Position numbers and translations under genes: made by a program
DNA from: Corallium rubrum
Lineage: Eukaryota > Cnidaria > Anthozoa > Scleralcyonacea > Coralliidae
Length of the DNA: 64,000 nucleotides
NCBI GenBank assembly: GCA_964035015.1
Contig: OZ036004.1
Location: 12,810,927 to 12,874,926, forward strand
Direction: 5' to 3'
Notes under the pieces: generated by a model
Told to the model about the DNA's origin: nothing
The model's input: only the letters and a program-made list of their open reading frames with translations
Databases searched by the model: none
Part shown: positions 44,497-54,947 of the stretch, piece after piece
Position numbering within the stretch: position 1 is the first letter of the stretch
How the letters are laid out: each line of letters opens with the position of its first letter

Positions 44497-45208
44497 CATT
44501 CTCGTCCCCAGAGCCTCTCCCGTGCTGGCGCGCTGGAAAGGCTCTGGGAGAATCCAAACAGGAACACCAAGATTCTTTGGTGTTCTTTCAAAAGCGCGTG
44601 CGTTTAAGTTCGCGGTTTGGGACTTGGACACAAGATCATGAACAGTTGTGATTGTGGTACATTCCGTTCGAAGAAGGTATTTGTCAAGCGTGGCTCATCG
44701 CCGTGTTTACTCGGCGGGACAGAAGACATTAAAATTTTAATACCAGTTCGCTTCAGAGCTTGCCGCCTGGCAATAGAGCCACGTCGAAATTTCTTCGTAT
44801 TTACGGCCCCTTTTGGTGAAGGTAGTTCTCTTTAATTTGTTGCACCGTTCGTTTATATTTGACTTGTATATTTCATTGAGATTCTTAATATGTACCATGC
44901 ACGAACAGCCTGCACTGCAGTGTTCGGTCGATCGTCTATCTGTTTCAAATTGCTATCTGTCTTCTGTGTTTGATTTAATCAAACAGGTTGATTGCTTTGA
45001 TAAACGTTCGATTAAATTGTTCGGATTAGAATTATGATTAGAATTGTGCTTCGTTGTCAGTTTTCGTGTTTTAAATACTGTTTATTTATAAACAAGCCCG
45101 TTATATATAGGCCTTTGAATTTGAACAACCAATCAGATCGCGATGATATATGGATTCCCAGAGCCTTTCCAGCGCGCCAGCACGGGAGAGGCTCTGGGGA
45201 CGAGAATG
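44497..45208. mobile_element. 712-bp element, 9-bp duplication TAACTTAAC, long inverted ends
   Basis: TAACTTAAC lies at 44488-44496 and 45209-45217, and the related segment at 46580 shows the site without insertion. The ends are CATTCTCGTCCCCAGAGCC with about 57 bp of nearly perfect arm (on to TGCTGGCGCGCTGGAAAGGC). Two 72-74 residue frames inside match nothing I recognise. Likely a non-autonomous relative of the kinase-bearing transposon at 49846. Confidence 0.85.
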
Positions 45209-45299
45209 TAACTTAACAAGATAAATGCTTAATTCTAGCCCTTACTTAAACTCCAACCCAATCCGTAACCCAAGCCCTGCCCCAACCCTAATCTTAACT

Positions 45300-46220
45300 G
45301 TAATCTTAAAATGACAATTTTAGGTAAATTGGGAAAAACGGGAAACCCGGTCGCTAATCGCATTGTTAAAAGAATGTGATAATATATCGCTTTCGTTCCA
45401 ATCTATTCTTTACTGTCTACATTAGACTCTGGTAACACATGAATTGATTTGTCTCAACAATGATCAACGCGCTTTTTGAATAAGTACTTTATACGCCTAC
45501 ATGTAACTCAAGCAGTACCAAATACAGTTGATTTCTGCGTATATGCAGACAATCAGATGGCCGAGGGCCTAACATGTCAACAGTACACTTGAAACATTAG
45601 TTAAAAGGCTATTCATATTTCATAAAGATCCTGGTTCGAACCCAAACAAGCACTCGCTCTGTCTTTTCGTCCATGAAAAGCTTCTCGTTTTAGCGAGAAA
45701 GTTGAAGTGCGTTACGAAATAATTATAATAACACTTTGCATGTATGGTTTTATTATGCGATGCTGAATTACTGAACACGAAAAAGTATTGCGTGTAAACG
45801 AGCATTGACCGCGCGCTTGCTTTAGCATATTAAGATAACAGTGAATACATTACATATAATATCATAACCTAAAAGCTATGAAATGCATACTATCTGGTAT
45901 ATAGGTATATGGTTTAGAAAGCAGTCACTGATTTGCAAAAATTGACAAAATCGTTTAAACTTTACTGTATATCAACAGACCAGTAGACCACTATCAGCTA
46001 TCAACTCGTCGTGGATATTTTCTTGGCGTCTTGTGATTGTGTGTGCAAAAGCGAAACTCGACTTCCAATCTTCCATTGGTTGTTCTGGTACACGCTCGTA
46101 AACCCTTCGGACATACGAATAAGACTTCTGAAGTATGCCTATTAGCGTTTCGCATTGATCACGTGATTGACGAAAACATTCGGATGGTTTGGCAACCAGT
46201 ATCCGCAAAAACGCACGTTA
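45300..46220. repeat. Diverged repeat family, copy 1
   Basis: In order it shares with 48540-49800, 54975-55970 and 56390-56650 the blocks TAGGTAAATNGGNAAAAACNGGAAAC, described loosely, then CGCTAATCGCATTGTTAAA, GAAACATTNAATAGTTAAAAG, TCTTTCGTCCATGGAAAGCTT-like text and a CACGTTCGTAAACCC block near the right. No coding frame. Confidence 0.65.
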
Positions 46221-46439
46221 AGTGGATTTACATAATAGTTTTATTTATTGTTCAACCTGCTGTTTGTTCTTTTTGTAAGCTTGGCGACAAGCAGCTTTTG
46301 GCACAGCATAACCTATGTTGACTTGATTTATTTTTGCGACGTCATTACAACTTGTTTTCCCCTGGACATGTTAACTGTTCAGTTTTGTGAACAGGAAAAA
46401 AAATAAGTACGCAATGCGTACATGCGGATACTGGTTTTT

Positions 46440-46592
46440 ACTTGGCCTACAGATAATAAGTGAACAACGTAAATTGTTCGCCAAAATATACTGAAAATGC
46501 TTGATAACCTTGTGACATATCAGCATATGCTCTCACGTATCATCTAGAATCGACAATAATTATTAATGTTTAAATGCCTTTAATAACTTAAC
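46440..46592. repeat. Duplicated ~150-bp segment, unoccupied copy
   Basis: Partner of 44340-44496; continues without interruption through TAACTTAACAAGATAAAT. Confidence 0.85.
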
Positions 46593-46647
46593 AAGATAAA
46601 TACTGGATACTGGTATTTATTTGGCTTGAGAGTCTAAGATAACTAAT

Positions 46648-47029
46648 GGGCCTTTTCACCAATAGCGGCGCCATCTTGAATTCTCAATGCATTGTGGTCT
46701 ATCCAGGGTAATAAGCTCAATTAAAAGGGTGATTTTAACACTTTCATGGCAACAATGTCTAGATATGATCGTTGTCATATTGGTAAAAGCAATAATTCTC
46801 GTACATATAAGGATACATTTGTTATGAATCTATCCTTACACGTCCGAGAATTGTTGCAAAATGACAATTATTATATTTAGATATTGTTGCCACGAAAGTA
46901 TTTATAAAGAAAAAATTACCGCATTGTGTCTCAACACTACGCAATAAACCTTTTAATGGAGCTTGCTACCCTGGCTAGACCATAATACATTGCGAATTCA
47001 AGATGGCGCCGCTATTGGTGAAAAGGTCT
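46648..47029. mobile_element. MITE with ~63-bp inverted ends
   Basis: Ends read GGCCTTTTCACCAATAGCGG and GACCTTTTCACCAATAGCGG (inverted), continuing CGCCATCTTGAATT. The interior includes mirrored CGAGAATTNTTGC and TGTTGCCA parts. Non-coding. Confidence 0.78.
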
Positions 47030-47279
47030 ACTGTGGATTGTAATTTCAATTTCATGCAAACATACCAAAATATACTGAAAATAATAGAGAATCTTGTGAC
47101 ATATATAAGAGCCCAGAACAAAACTCGAGGTAGTTGTAATATTCAAAATATTTATTTAGACGTAATGTTTTGTTGTATTACTAATTACAACATGTTCAGA
47201 AGCTAAATTACTATTTCATTGAATCTAAATACTTAAATTTTCCTTAAATTCAATTACCTATCTTACCGATCTATTATTA

Positions 47280-47310
47280 TTATTATTATTATTTATTATT
47301 ATTATTATTA
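47280..47310. repeat. (ATT)n microsatellite
   Basis: About ten ATT units with one interruption. Confidence 0.9.
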
Positions 47311-47520
47311 CTCGGGCTACCAGGTTTCGGTGGCGTTTCTGTATTATTTTTCTGGTCGACAATTTGCAATTATTGCATCATCCCGATATGCTTTGCGAAA
47401 CCACGTGGTGTGCTATCGATCTGGTATTGCTCCGTCTTGAAGCTTTTAGAAGATCACAAGTGACTTTAGAACACTGTTATTAATCAGTCATGTGGCTGAA
47501 AATTGTGCTCACTACGCTTA

Positions 47521-47749
47521 AGCCGTAATCAAACAAGAACGCAAGTCATCGCAAGTTGGAAGTCACTCTATCGGCTCAGCCAGCCTCTCTGAATAATTTC
47601 CCGAAAATATAATGTACCGTGACAAAGTTAAAACTTTGTTTAAAACACTCATGAAACCTTTATTTTGTTAATTTGGGTGTTCGAACGACCGCTACAGAAA
47701 TTTGTGACTGCCAACTTGCGATGACTTGCGTTCTCGTTTGATTACGGCT
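47521..47749. mobile_element. TTA-flanked MITE (PIF/Harbinger-like)
   Basis: TTA at 47518-47520 and 47750-47752. The inverted ends AGCCGTAATCAAACAAGAAC and AGCCGTAATCAAACGAGAAC continue through GCAAGTCATCGCAAGTTGG. Non-coding. Confidence 0.8.
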
Positions 47750-48092
47750 TTACTACAACTGCAGATCTTGATGGCGATAAATCTACACTAAACGGTGCTG
47801 AGCTATTTACAGTATATTTCGATCTGGGTTAATATCCCGCTGTCTCGATCAAGACAAACTGATTATAAACGATTTATATGATTTATTTAATTTTAATACT
47901 GAAAAGTATTACTCATGCTCACAATCTGATAACTTGCCGACCTTTGAAAACTATCTGCAAGATGAGCGAGACATAAACAACGTTGAAAACAGAATTGACA
48001 ACTTGCAAAGTCCCTATAATCGCATTAAAAAATATGATATTTATATCGCTTTAATTTTTCGCTCGAGTGTAATTAACGTGATCGTGCAACAC

Positions 48093-48214
48093 CACTCTCC
48101 TCCGCAGAGGCTTTTCTTTGGCTACTTTTAGCTATATTTACCACTGAATTATTAGTAATGGATAACTAGGGATAGTGGAGAGTAGCCAAAGAAAAGCCTC
48201 TGCGGAAGAGACTG
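48093..48214. mobile_element. 122-bp MITE with perfect 9-bp duplication GTGCAACAC
   Basis: GTGCAACAC lies at 48084-48092 and 48215-48223. The ends CACTCTCCTCCGCAGAGGC and CAGTCTCTTCCGCAGAGGC are inverted, with arms continuing TTTTCTTTGGCTACT. The terminal 19 bp nearly matches the kinase transposon ends, so this is probably a deletion derivative or a MITE mobilised by it. Confidence 0.85.
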
Positions 48215-48479
48215 GTGCAACACGTATTTTCGATAAGCATTAGATAGCGCCGGCACAAAGCACAGCCTGAAAATTTCTGCTTGTGAATTATAGTTAAACA
48301 TCTCGGCCCAGCGCTTATCATGTTAACACTTCAAACATTAATTCAAAGGCTATTCAGGTTTCAGAAATATTGATTCGAACGGTTTAACACTCTTGTCTGA
48401 GCAAAAACGCTAAAAAATTGACTGCACCGTTCTGCCTTCTTTTTCCCTTCAACATGTGCTCTTAGTTACGTAGAAATAA

Positions 48480-49655
48480 CAATAATCGTTAATTTCTAAC
48501 GATTAACCCTAATCTCTAACCCCTAACACTAAAATGTTTGAATTCAGGTTTAGGTAAATCGGCAAAAACAGGAAACGTGGACGCTAATCGCATTGTTAAA
48601 GAATATGATATTTTTATGTTTTATATTGTCTATGTTTTAGACTCTCGTAACACATGCATTGATGCGTCCCAATAAATGAATGTTCAACGCGTTTTTTGAA
48701 CAAGTATTGAATATGTCTACATGTGACATAAACAGTGCCAAGCACGATAACACATCTTGGCCGAGCGCCTAACACGTAAACACTTGAAACATTTAATAGT
48801 TAAAAGGCCATTCAGATTTCAGAAAGATCTTTAATCCGAAGCCAAATATTAAAGCGCTCACACTGTTTCTTCGTCCTTGGAAAGCTTGTCGTTTAGGCGA
48901 CAAAGTCGAAGCGCGGTCCGGAATTAGCATAGTAACACCTTGTGTGGTTTTATTACGTGATGCTGTATTGAACACGAGAAAGTATTGCATGTAAATATGC
49001 AGTCACCGCGCGCTTGTATTTATAGTATAAAACAACAGTACATACATACATTAAAATAGCTAAAACATCTTGGTCGAGCGCTTAACACGTAAACACTTGA
49101 AACATTTATTAGTTAAAAGGGCATTCAGATTTCAGAAAGATCTTTAATCCGAAGCCAAACAAGCGCTCACACTGTTTCTTCGTCCTTGGAAAGCTTGTCG
49201 TTTAAGCGACAAAGTCGAAACGCGTTCCGGAATTATTAGAGTATAAACACTTTGTATACGAGAAAGTATTGCATATAAATATGTATTCACCACGCGGTCC
49301 GCGCGCCTGTATTTATAGTATCAAACAACAGTATATACATACATAAAAATGTATTAAAATGCTGAAATACATATTGTTTCGAAACCAGACAATCCACAAA
49401 AATTCTCAAAACCGTTCAAATTTATACCGACAGACCATGCAGTAGCCCACTGTCAGCTGTCGACTTGTCATCATATTTCTTGGCGTCTTGTGATAGCGCA
49501 TAAATATATTCATTACCTGAAACAAAACTCAACTTTCTATCTCCCATTCGTTGCTCTGATACACGTTCGTAAAACCCTTCGGACATATAAGTATGCTGAT
49601 TCGGACTATTGCTATTGGTCTTTTGCGTTGATCGCGTGATTGACGAAAACATTCT

Positions 49656-49734
<79 letters not shown>

Positions 49735-49845
49735 ACGCACACACACACAACCGCGCTCATGACATAGCGGATTATGGTTTAGCAACCAGTATCCACAAAA
49801 ATGAAACGCGGTCCCTATAATCGCATTAAAATATGATACTCATAT
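48480..49845. repeat. Diverged repeat family, copy 2 (internally duplicated)
   Basis: The block GAAACATTTAATAGTTAAAAG to CTTGTCGTTTAGGCGAC occurs twice (48785-48905 and 49095-49215). A (CA)n tract lies at 49657-49748. The kinase transposon is inserted at the TCATATCGCTTTAAT part of this family; the other half resumes at 54948. Confidence 0.7.
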
Positions 49846-49921
49846 CTCTCTCCTCCGCAGAGGCGCTGGCATGCGGGCGAGGAAGACGCGCGAGGAATGA
49901 TGGGAAGAGGGAAAGAAAAGT

Positions 49922-50915
49922 AGCCTCTGCCAGATAATGTTGTCAATATGGCGCCCAAATTCCGTGATGGACTAGGCACCAGACTCGGAATTTCAATATA
50001 TAATCAAATTTAACTTACGGAAAAGTTGGAAATCCATAAATTGTGAATAAAAGACACATTTAAATTGCTGGCAGACAATTCTCAACTCGAGAATGTTAAT
50101 ATTGTTACACAAGGACAGGATTTTCCAGTTTTGAATTATGCAATTAAACATGTAAACAAATGCTAGCCGAGAAAGTTTATATCAAAAGACACTGAACTGT
50201 TGTAAACATAGATCTTACCTATGATAAGTTGCACGTATATACGTAGTGCATGTGGGACGTTTGCGAGCTTGGTGTAATGTAGAAAGTTAGCGCTGCATGT
50301 TCGTTGGCTTTGTTTATCAACGATTCAACGTTCGATATTAAAACGTTTGTCAGTCTGGCAGCGTTTCGAATTTTTTTATTCGTTCCGCAGGTGACTTCTA
50401 TAGAAGAATTCAGAACTAATAACATCCAGAGCAACATTCTAGACTTAGATCTTGAAGAAAACGTACTTCGTGCAAACTATCGTCGCTATCTCCCATGACC
50501 AGAGAACCGCCGATTTGTTACTTTATTGAAATCTCTTCGTATTCAGTTCGTCTGCCGACTTGAAATTCGATGTTAAAAAATCCTTCTCCGGCGTACTTGC
50601 ACTTATTGCAAAGCATTCTATATCTTCTTCTGCATTATGGTTATCGTAAAGAGAATAAAGAAGTCTAAATTAATTGAAATATAGTTTACATCTAAATTGA
50701 TTTAAAATGGCAGACACGTAAATAACAGCAAAAATCAAATAAATTCATGTAATCGCACTATTTCTTCACGAAAATCGTCATGCTAACCTTTGATACTTAG
50801 ATCTTGAACGGAGTGCTGAATTTCCCCCAAATCGTTGGGTTTTTATGCCATTTAGTAGCACTTACCGCAGAACCGCAAATCCTGCCACAGAACCGCACAT
50901 TATCTGGCAGAGGCT
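49922..50915 (+). other. ~1-kb segment inside the left arm, bounded by a 17-bp inverted repeat
   Basis: Bounded by GCCTCTGCCAGATAATG and its exact inverse. Absent from the right arm. It holds a short open frame from an ATG near 49949 (MAPKFRDGLGTRLGISIYNQ), a frame LENVNIVTQGQDFPVLNYAI near 50090, and a frame after an acceptor-like TTCCGCAG at about 50390 (VTSIEEFRTNNIQSNILDLD, stop at 50498). These might be exons of a small gene, a captured host fragment, or chance. The part around 50220-50290 is similar to 29855-29920. No target duplication was seen. Confidence 0.45.
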
Positions 50916-50922
50916 TCTCGCC

Positions 50923-51272
50923 TATGGTGGCCGAGAACTGCCAGTATATTTTTCTATATTTTTTTATAAAAGAAAATGAAATAAAAACAAATTAAAAGCA
51001 AAAAGCATATCAAATACGAAATGAAACACTTTCTAAATGTAATTGCTGAATAAAAAGATATGTCAATTAAAAATTAAAAGCAAAAGCAAACCCAAATTAA
51101 AATGAAATGTAAAACTAAATACAAACTAAAAGTAAACGTTAAAAATTTATCGGACCAGCGCTGCCACTACCATCATGCATTGCACGCTTAGTATAGCCCG
51201 AGGACAACTGGCTACACGCATTATTAATCTCGCATTATTAATCTCGCATTATTAATCTCGCGCGCAGTCACC
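50923..51272 (+). repeat. Left inner inverted arm of the kinase transposon
   Basis: Runs from TATGGTGGCCGAGAACTGCC to CGCAGTCAC. It includes a (A/T)-rich middle with AAATTAAAAGCAAA words and three 14-bp copies of CTCGCATTATTAAT near the inner end (the right arm has two). The transposase ATG lies about 80 bp beyond, so the arm probably supplies its promoter. Confidence 0.88.
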
Positions 51273-51350
51273 ATGCTGGAAACTACGCAAAATTAATATT
51301 ATTCAATTCATAATTGTAAAATACTTTATCAGTTTTATATCAGTTTAATC

Positions 51351-53058
51351 ATGACGGATAACAGGTGTGAGAGTTGGTCAAGCGATTTTGTTTTAAAGGA
51401 AGCCATGGAAAAGTATGTTAGGCAAGGATTGAAACGGACAGAAATGTTAGATTTTTTGCAAAAAGAATTTCCACAGTACCCATGGAGTGTTCGTTCGTTA
51501 GACAGACGCTTACGACACTTCGAGATTTTTTACAACAGTCCCTGTGTCACCATCGAAACTGTGGAAGATGCTGTTCGGAAGGAACTGAAAGGCCCAGGAA
51601 AACTTTTAGGTTACCGGAGTATGCATAAGAAGATCAGGCAAGAACACAACTTAAACGTCACCCGAGATCAAGTGTATGCCGTGATGTGCCATCTTGATCC
51701 TGAAGGTCTAGAAAGCAGAGGAGGTGTCGGCGCCAAGAAAATCCGGAGAAAGAAAGGGAATTTTACTTCTAAAGGACCAAATTGGGTACACTCATTAGAC
51801 GGACACGATAAGCTGATGGGTTATCAGAACTCAACATTTCCACTGGCGATCTATGGTTGCATTGATACTGCCAGCAGAAAACTGTTGTGGCTTAGAATCT
51901 GGGTGACCAATAGTGACCCAAAACGCATTGGACGGTGGTATTTGGAGTACCTGTACGAAACACGGAAAATGCCGGCTATGTTAAGACTGGACAAAGGAAC
52001 GGAGACCGGAGTTATGGCTACGATGCATGCTTTTCTGCGACGTAATCACGAAGACGATATGGATCCAGTGGATACAGTACTCTATGGCCCTTCAACTTCA
52101 AATCAAGTAAGTGGATATTTTGATCGTCACTTATTTAATGGAATGTACTGATCCAATTAGCCCTGTCATTTTTTTGTCAACCAGATTGAAAGATGGTGGA
52201 GAGAGCTGCACGAACGCATGGAAAAGTTTTTTAAAGTAAAATTGAATTGGTTGAAAGATCAAGGTCACTACAACCCTCATAATTACAATGACAGGTTTGT
52301 GAATTTTAACAAATTTTTCGTTTAACTTTATAGATTGCGTTCTTGAAATAACTGAGTCTCTTACTCTCTTCACACACTGTCATAAAAACATCTGCTTACC
52401 GTCTATACCACACATGCAATCTTCTGATTAAAAAAACATAAATTTGTACAAAATAATATTAAAGGTAAGATCGGGAGAATTTTGTGGATATATGCATGCA
52501 ACCGCTATAACATTTTTTTTCGCGTCTTATTTTAATTTTGTAGAATGCTCCTAGCGTATATTATGGTTCCTATGCTGCAGAAAGAACTCGATACTTTTAA
52601 AGATACTGTGTGGAATACACACCGAATTCGTGCCCAAAAGGAAACTATGCTACCTGACGGAATTCCCAATCATATATACGATTTTCCAGAACAGTATGAC
52701 CTAGAAGAATGTGGTACGTATATGCACATCCATGATTGATTCCCATTATGAATTATTAAAAATAATGAAGTTGGGAAGCGTCAGGCTAACACGGACACTG
52801 TTTAGTATAAAAAGACAAACGTTTTGATATCTTAATTTTTTTTCTTATTTTAATGACTATTTTAAATTGTCTTCAGGTTTACCAATAACCGAAATGCAAC
52901 TACAAGAAGCTGCAGTTCAGTCAGGAGTCCTCGAAATAGATGACGATTTCTTATCGCAAGAATTTAGAGAAAGATGCGAACTTGTTATGCCAAATGTAAC
53001 CGATATTAAACCGGAAGACTGCAAAGAGGCATTCATTTATTTAAAAAGAAACTTTTAG
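51351..53058 (+). CDS. Integrase-like DDE transposase, four exons, 405 aa
   Basis: Exons 51351-52106, 52185-52294, 52544-52713 and 52877-53058. Donors are CAA|GTAAGT, CAG|GTTTGT and TGTG|GTACGT; acceptors are AACCAG, TTTGTAG and CTTCAG; all joins are in frame. Residues 15-60 look like a helix-turn-helix (GLKRTEMLDFL...VRSLDRRLRHF). The catalytic set is D150 (WVHSLDGHDKL), D214 (LRLDKGTET) and E254 (NQIERWWRELHE), spacing close to retroviral-type integrases. It belongs with the metazoan 'integrase core domain' proteins common in cnidarians and fish. It would cut and join the element ends. The glutamate is encoded immediately after the first intron, so splicing is required for activity. Confidence 0.85.
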
Positions 53059-53205
53059 TTATATTGAACACAACAAAAATAATTTTTAATCATAGTAAAC
53101 TAAAATAAGTTGTTATTAAGTAGTTATACTTATTGAGTAGAATAAAATCTCTCAGTGTTAACTGTGATCAGTTTGCATATAATAAGTATTCGAGTATTAA
53201 TATGT
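53059..53205. terminator. Shared convergent 3' region of transposase and kinase genes
   Basis: Only 147 bp separate the two stops. A plus-strand AATAAA lies near 53141 inside this gap, close to the kinase stop. A minus-strand AATAAA (TTTATT on plus, near 53036) lies inside the last transposase exon. The two transcripts would overlap at their 3' ends. Polyadenylation use is inferred from the hexamers only. Confidence 0.5.
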
Positions 53206-54438
53206 CTATAATTTACCTAAACCTAACATCACGCAAAAGTCGTTACATTTGTGATGTTGCACGAAGTTGTTGATTGCGGTGGTGGTTAAGTTGCCAGTGG
53301 CAAATAAGAATTCCTCACCCGCCATCAAATCTTTTGAAGCGATCTCTGGATCAAAAAGACAAGTTCCACTGCCTTGCATATCAACAATCATCAGCTCTTT
53401 GTTTGAACGCTCATAAGAATAATGAGCAAGGCTCTCTGCCTTCTGCCTCACGTCAGAATCTACGCCACACAACATGCCCGTGTTGTTGAGGTACTTGAAA
53501 AACTCGCCTTCGACATACTCTTCTACAGTGACAATTTTGTCTCCTTCCATTTTCCCCAAGTATATCTTTTTATACTCCAACGTTTCGCCATACTGTTCTA
53601 AATTTCCTTCCCGTGTCAAATCATTTTTCAACTTGGCTGCTAGGTTTTTGGACAGCATATGCATTTGCACAACCTTGCGTGTATGTTGTTCGGTTGTTTG
53701 GTTTGTGTCGACGATGGTGTCAACAGCCGTCTTTAAATATTTTTTGACCACCCAGATTCGGTCCTCAAAACCCGAAGTCTTACTTTTAGCTTTAAATGCT
53801 GCGCGAAAACCTCCTTGCGCAAAAGATTCTTTTTCAATAGAGAATTCGACAGACACTGCCAATCGCGACCACACCAGCTTGTCAACGTTGAAGGCAAACA
53901 GCTCTATAACCTCGGTCTCCTTATCGTTGATAACTTTCCCGATTTTTAGCATATCCAGAACCGACAAACTTTTTGGGATGACTTTACTCGGACTTGGGAC
54001 TCTTTTTATCGGATCAGATCGAGCGTTTGGAGCAGATTTCTTCTTGCGTGGTGGCTGATATTCAAATATATCGCGGTCATCTGTGTGCGACGTTGTATGT
54101 TCGACCCGTAGCCCCGGAATAAACCTGATATGGATCACGCGCAAATCTGGTATATGATCCAAAGATTTGCAGGAAGGACCTTGTTCACCAGCCAAAACAT
54201 CGCAAATCATATTTTTTTCTAATCGCGAAGCAAAATATTGTTGGCATGCCATCTTCAAGTTTTCGAACGTCAGCTCGTCGTACTCGAATGGCACGAACTC
54301 TCTCGGACCGACACGCAAATATTTTTGCGCTTTCCCTGCCACTTCAGAGCTAAGGCGCTGGACAACTAACTCTTCTTTCTCAAGAATGGTGTTCTTAGGA
54401 CCGCTTTTTCCTCCTTTGTGTGTTCTTTTACCCTTCAT
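53206..54438 (-). CDS. Alpha-type protein kinase encoded within the transposon
   Basis: An intronless, unbroken 410-residue protein. Residues 1-125 are an unrecognised N-terminal region; PPRKKK near 129-134 may be a nuclear signal. The alpha-kinase domain spans about 185-410: glycine-containing loop FAQGGFRAAFKA (206-217), ATP lysine in WVVKKYL (232/233), hinge-like VEEYVEGEF (305-313), catalytic VDMQGSG (352-358) and LFDPEI (362-367). The zinc-binding HKCNDFC (396-402) pairs with a histidine in LAHYSYERS. Alpha-kinases (elongation factor 2 kinase, myosin heavy chain kinase, TRPM6/7, ALPK families) phosphorylate Ser/Thr. The substrate here is unknown; transposase or host DNA-repair proteins are possibilities only. 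Start is the first ATG, about 50 bp inside the right arm. Confidence 0.9.
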   Translation of the reverse strand: MKGKRTHKGGKSGPKNTILEKEELVVQRLSSEVAGKAQKYLRVGPREFVPFEYDELTFENLKMACQQYFASRLEKNMICDVLAGEQGPSCKSLDHIPDLRVIHIRFIPGLRVEHTTSHTDDRDIFEYQPPRKKKSAPNARSDPIKRVPSPSKVIPKSLSVLDMLKIGKVINDKETEVIELFAFNVDKLVWSRLAVSVEFSIEKESFAQGGFRAAFKAKSKTSGFEDRIWVVKKYLKTAVDTIVDTNQTTEQHTRKVVQMHMLSKNLAAKLKNDLTREGNLEQYGETLEYKKIYLGKMEGDKIVTVEEYVEGEFFKYLNNTGMLCGVDSDVRQKAESLAHYSYERSNKELMIVDMQGSGTCLFDPEIASKDLMAGEEFLFATGNLTTTAINNFVQHHKCNDFCVMLGLGKL

Positions 54439-54488
54439 TTCGGTTTTGAATTTTTTTCACGACTCGCCTGCTTCCGAGGTCATTGGTA

Positions 54489-54824
54489 CCGTGACTGCGA
54501 AATTAATAATGCGAGATTAATAATGCGTGCAGCCAGTTGTCCTCGGGCTATACTAAGCGTGCAATGCAGGGTAGTGGCAGCGGCAGCGCTGGTCCGATAA
54601 ATTTTTAACGCTTACTTTTAGTTTGTATTTAGTTTTACATTTCATTTTAATTTGGGTTTGCTTTTGCTTTTAATTTTTAATTGACATATCTTTTTATTCA
54701 GCAATTACATTTAGAAAGTGTTTCATTTCGTATTTGATATGCTTTTTGCTTTTAATTTGTTTTTATTTCATTTTCTTTTATAAAAAAATATAGAAAAATA
54801 TACTGGCAGTTCTCGGCCACCATA
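54489..54824 (-). repeat. Right inner inverted arm of the kinase transposon
   Basis: Near-perfect inverse of 50923-51272. The kinase ATG (54438) lies about 50 bp inside, so both genes start at equivalent places relative to the same arm sequence. Confidence 0.88.
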
Positions 54825-54947
54825 CTATTCGCCTCTTCTCGCCGCTTTTTCCACCTTCCCGACGTTCCCCGCGCGCTTTACGATAGCCCGCGCGCCTGCG
54901 ACAATTGCCTGCAACTACCAGAATAGAAGCCTCTGCGGAGGAGAGAG

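Larger units (their letters stand above)
49846..54947. mobile_element. DNA transposon carrying a DDE transposase and an alpha-kinase
   Basis: The outer ends CTCTCTCCTCCGCAGAGGC are perfect inverted copies and ATACTCATAT flanks both sides (49836-49845, 54948-54957), a 10-bp duplication. The undisturbed host sequence is visible in the related stretch at about 48032. Inner arms (50923-51272 and 54489-54824) are near-identical inverted copies over about 340 bp. Between them sit two convergent intact genes: transposase on plus, alpha-kinase on minus. The left arm is longer because it contains 49922-50915 (see that entry). The outermost 100 bp of the two arms are GC-rich but diverged apart from the terminal 19 bp. 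Confidence 0.85.
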
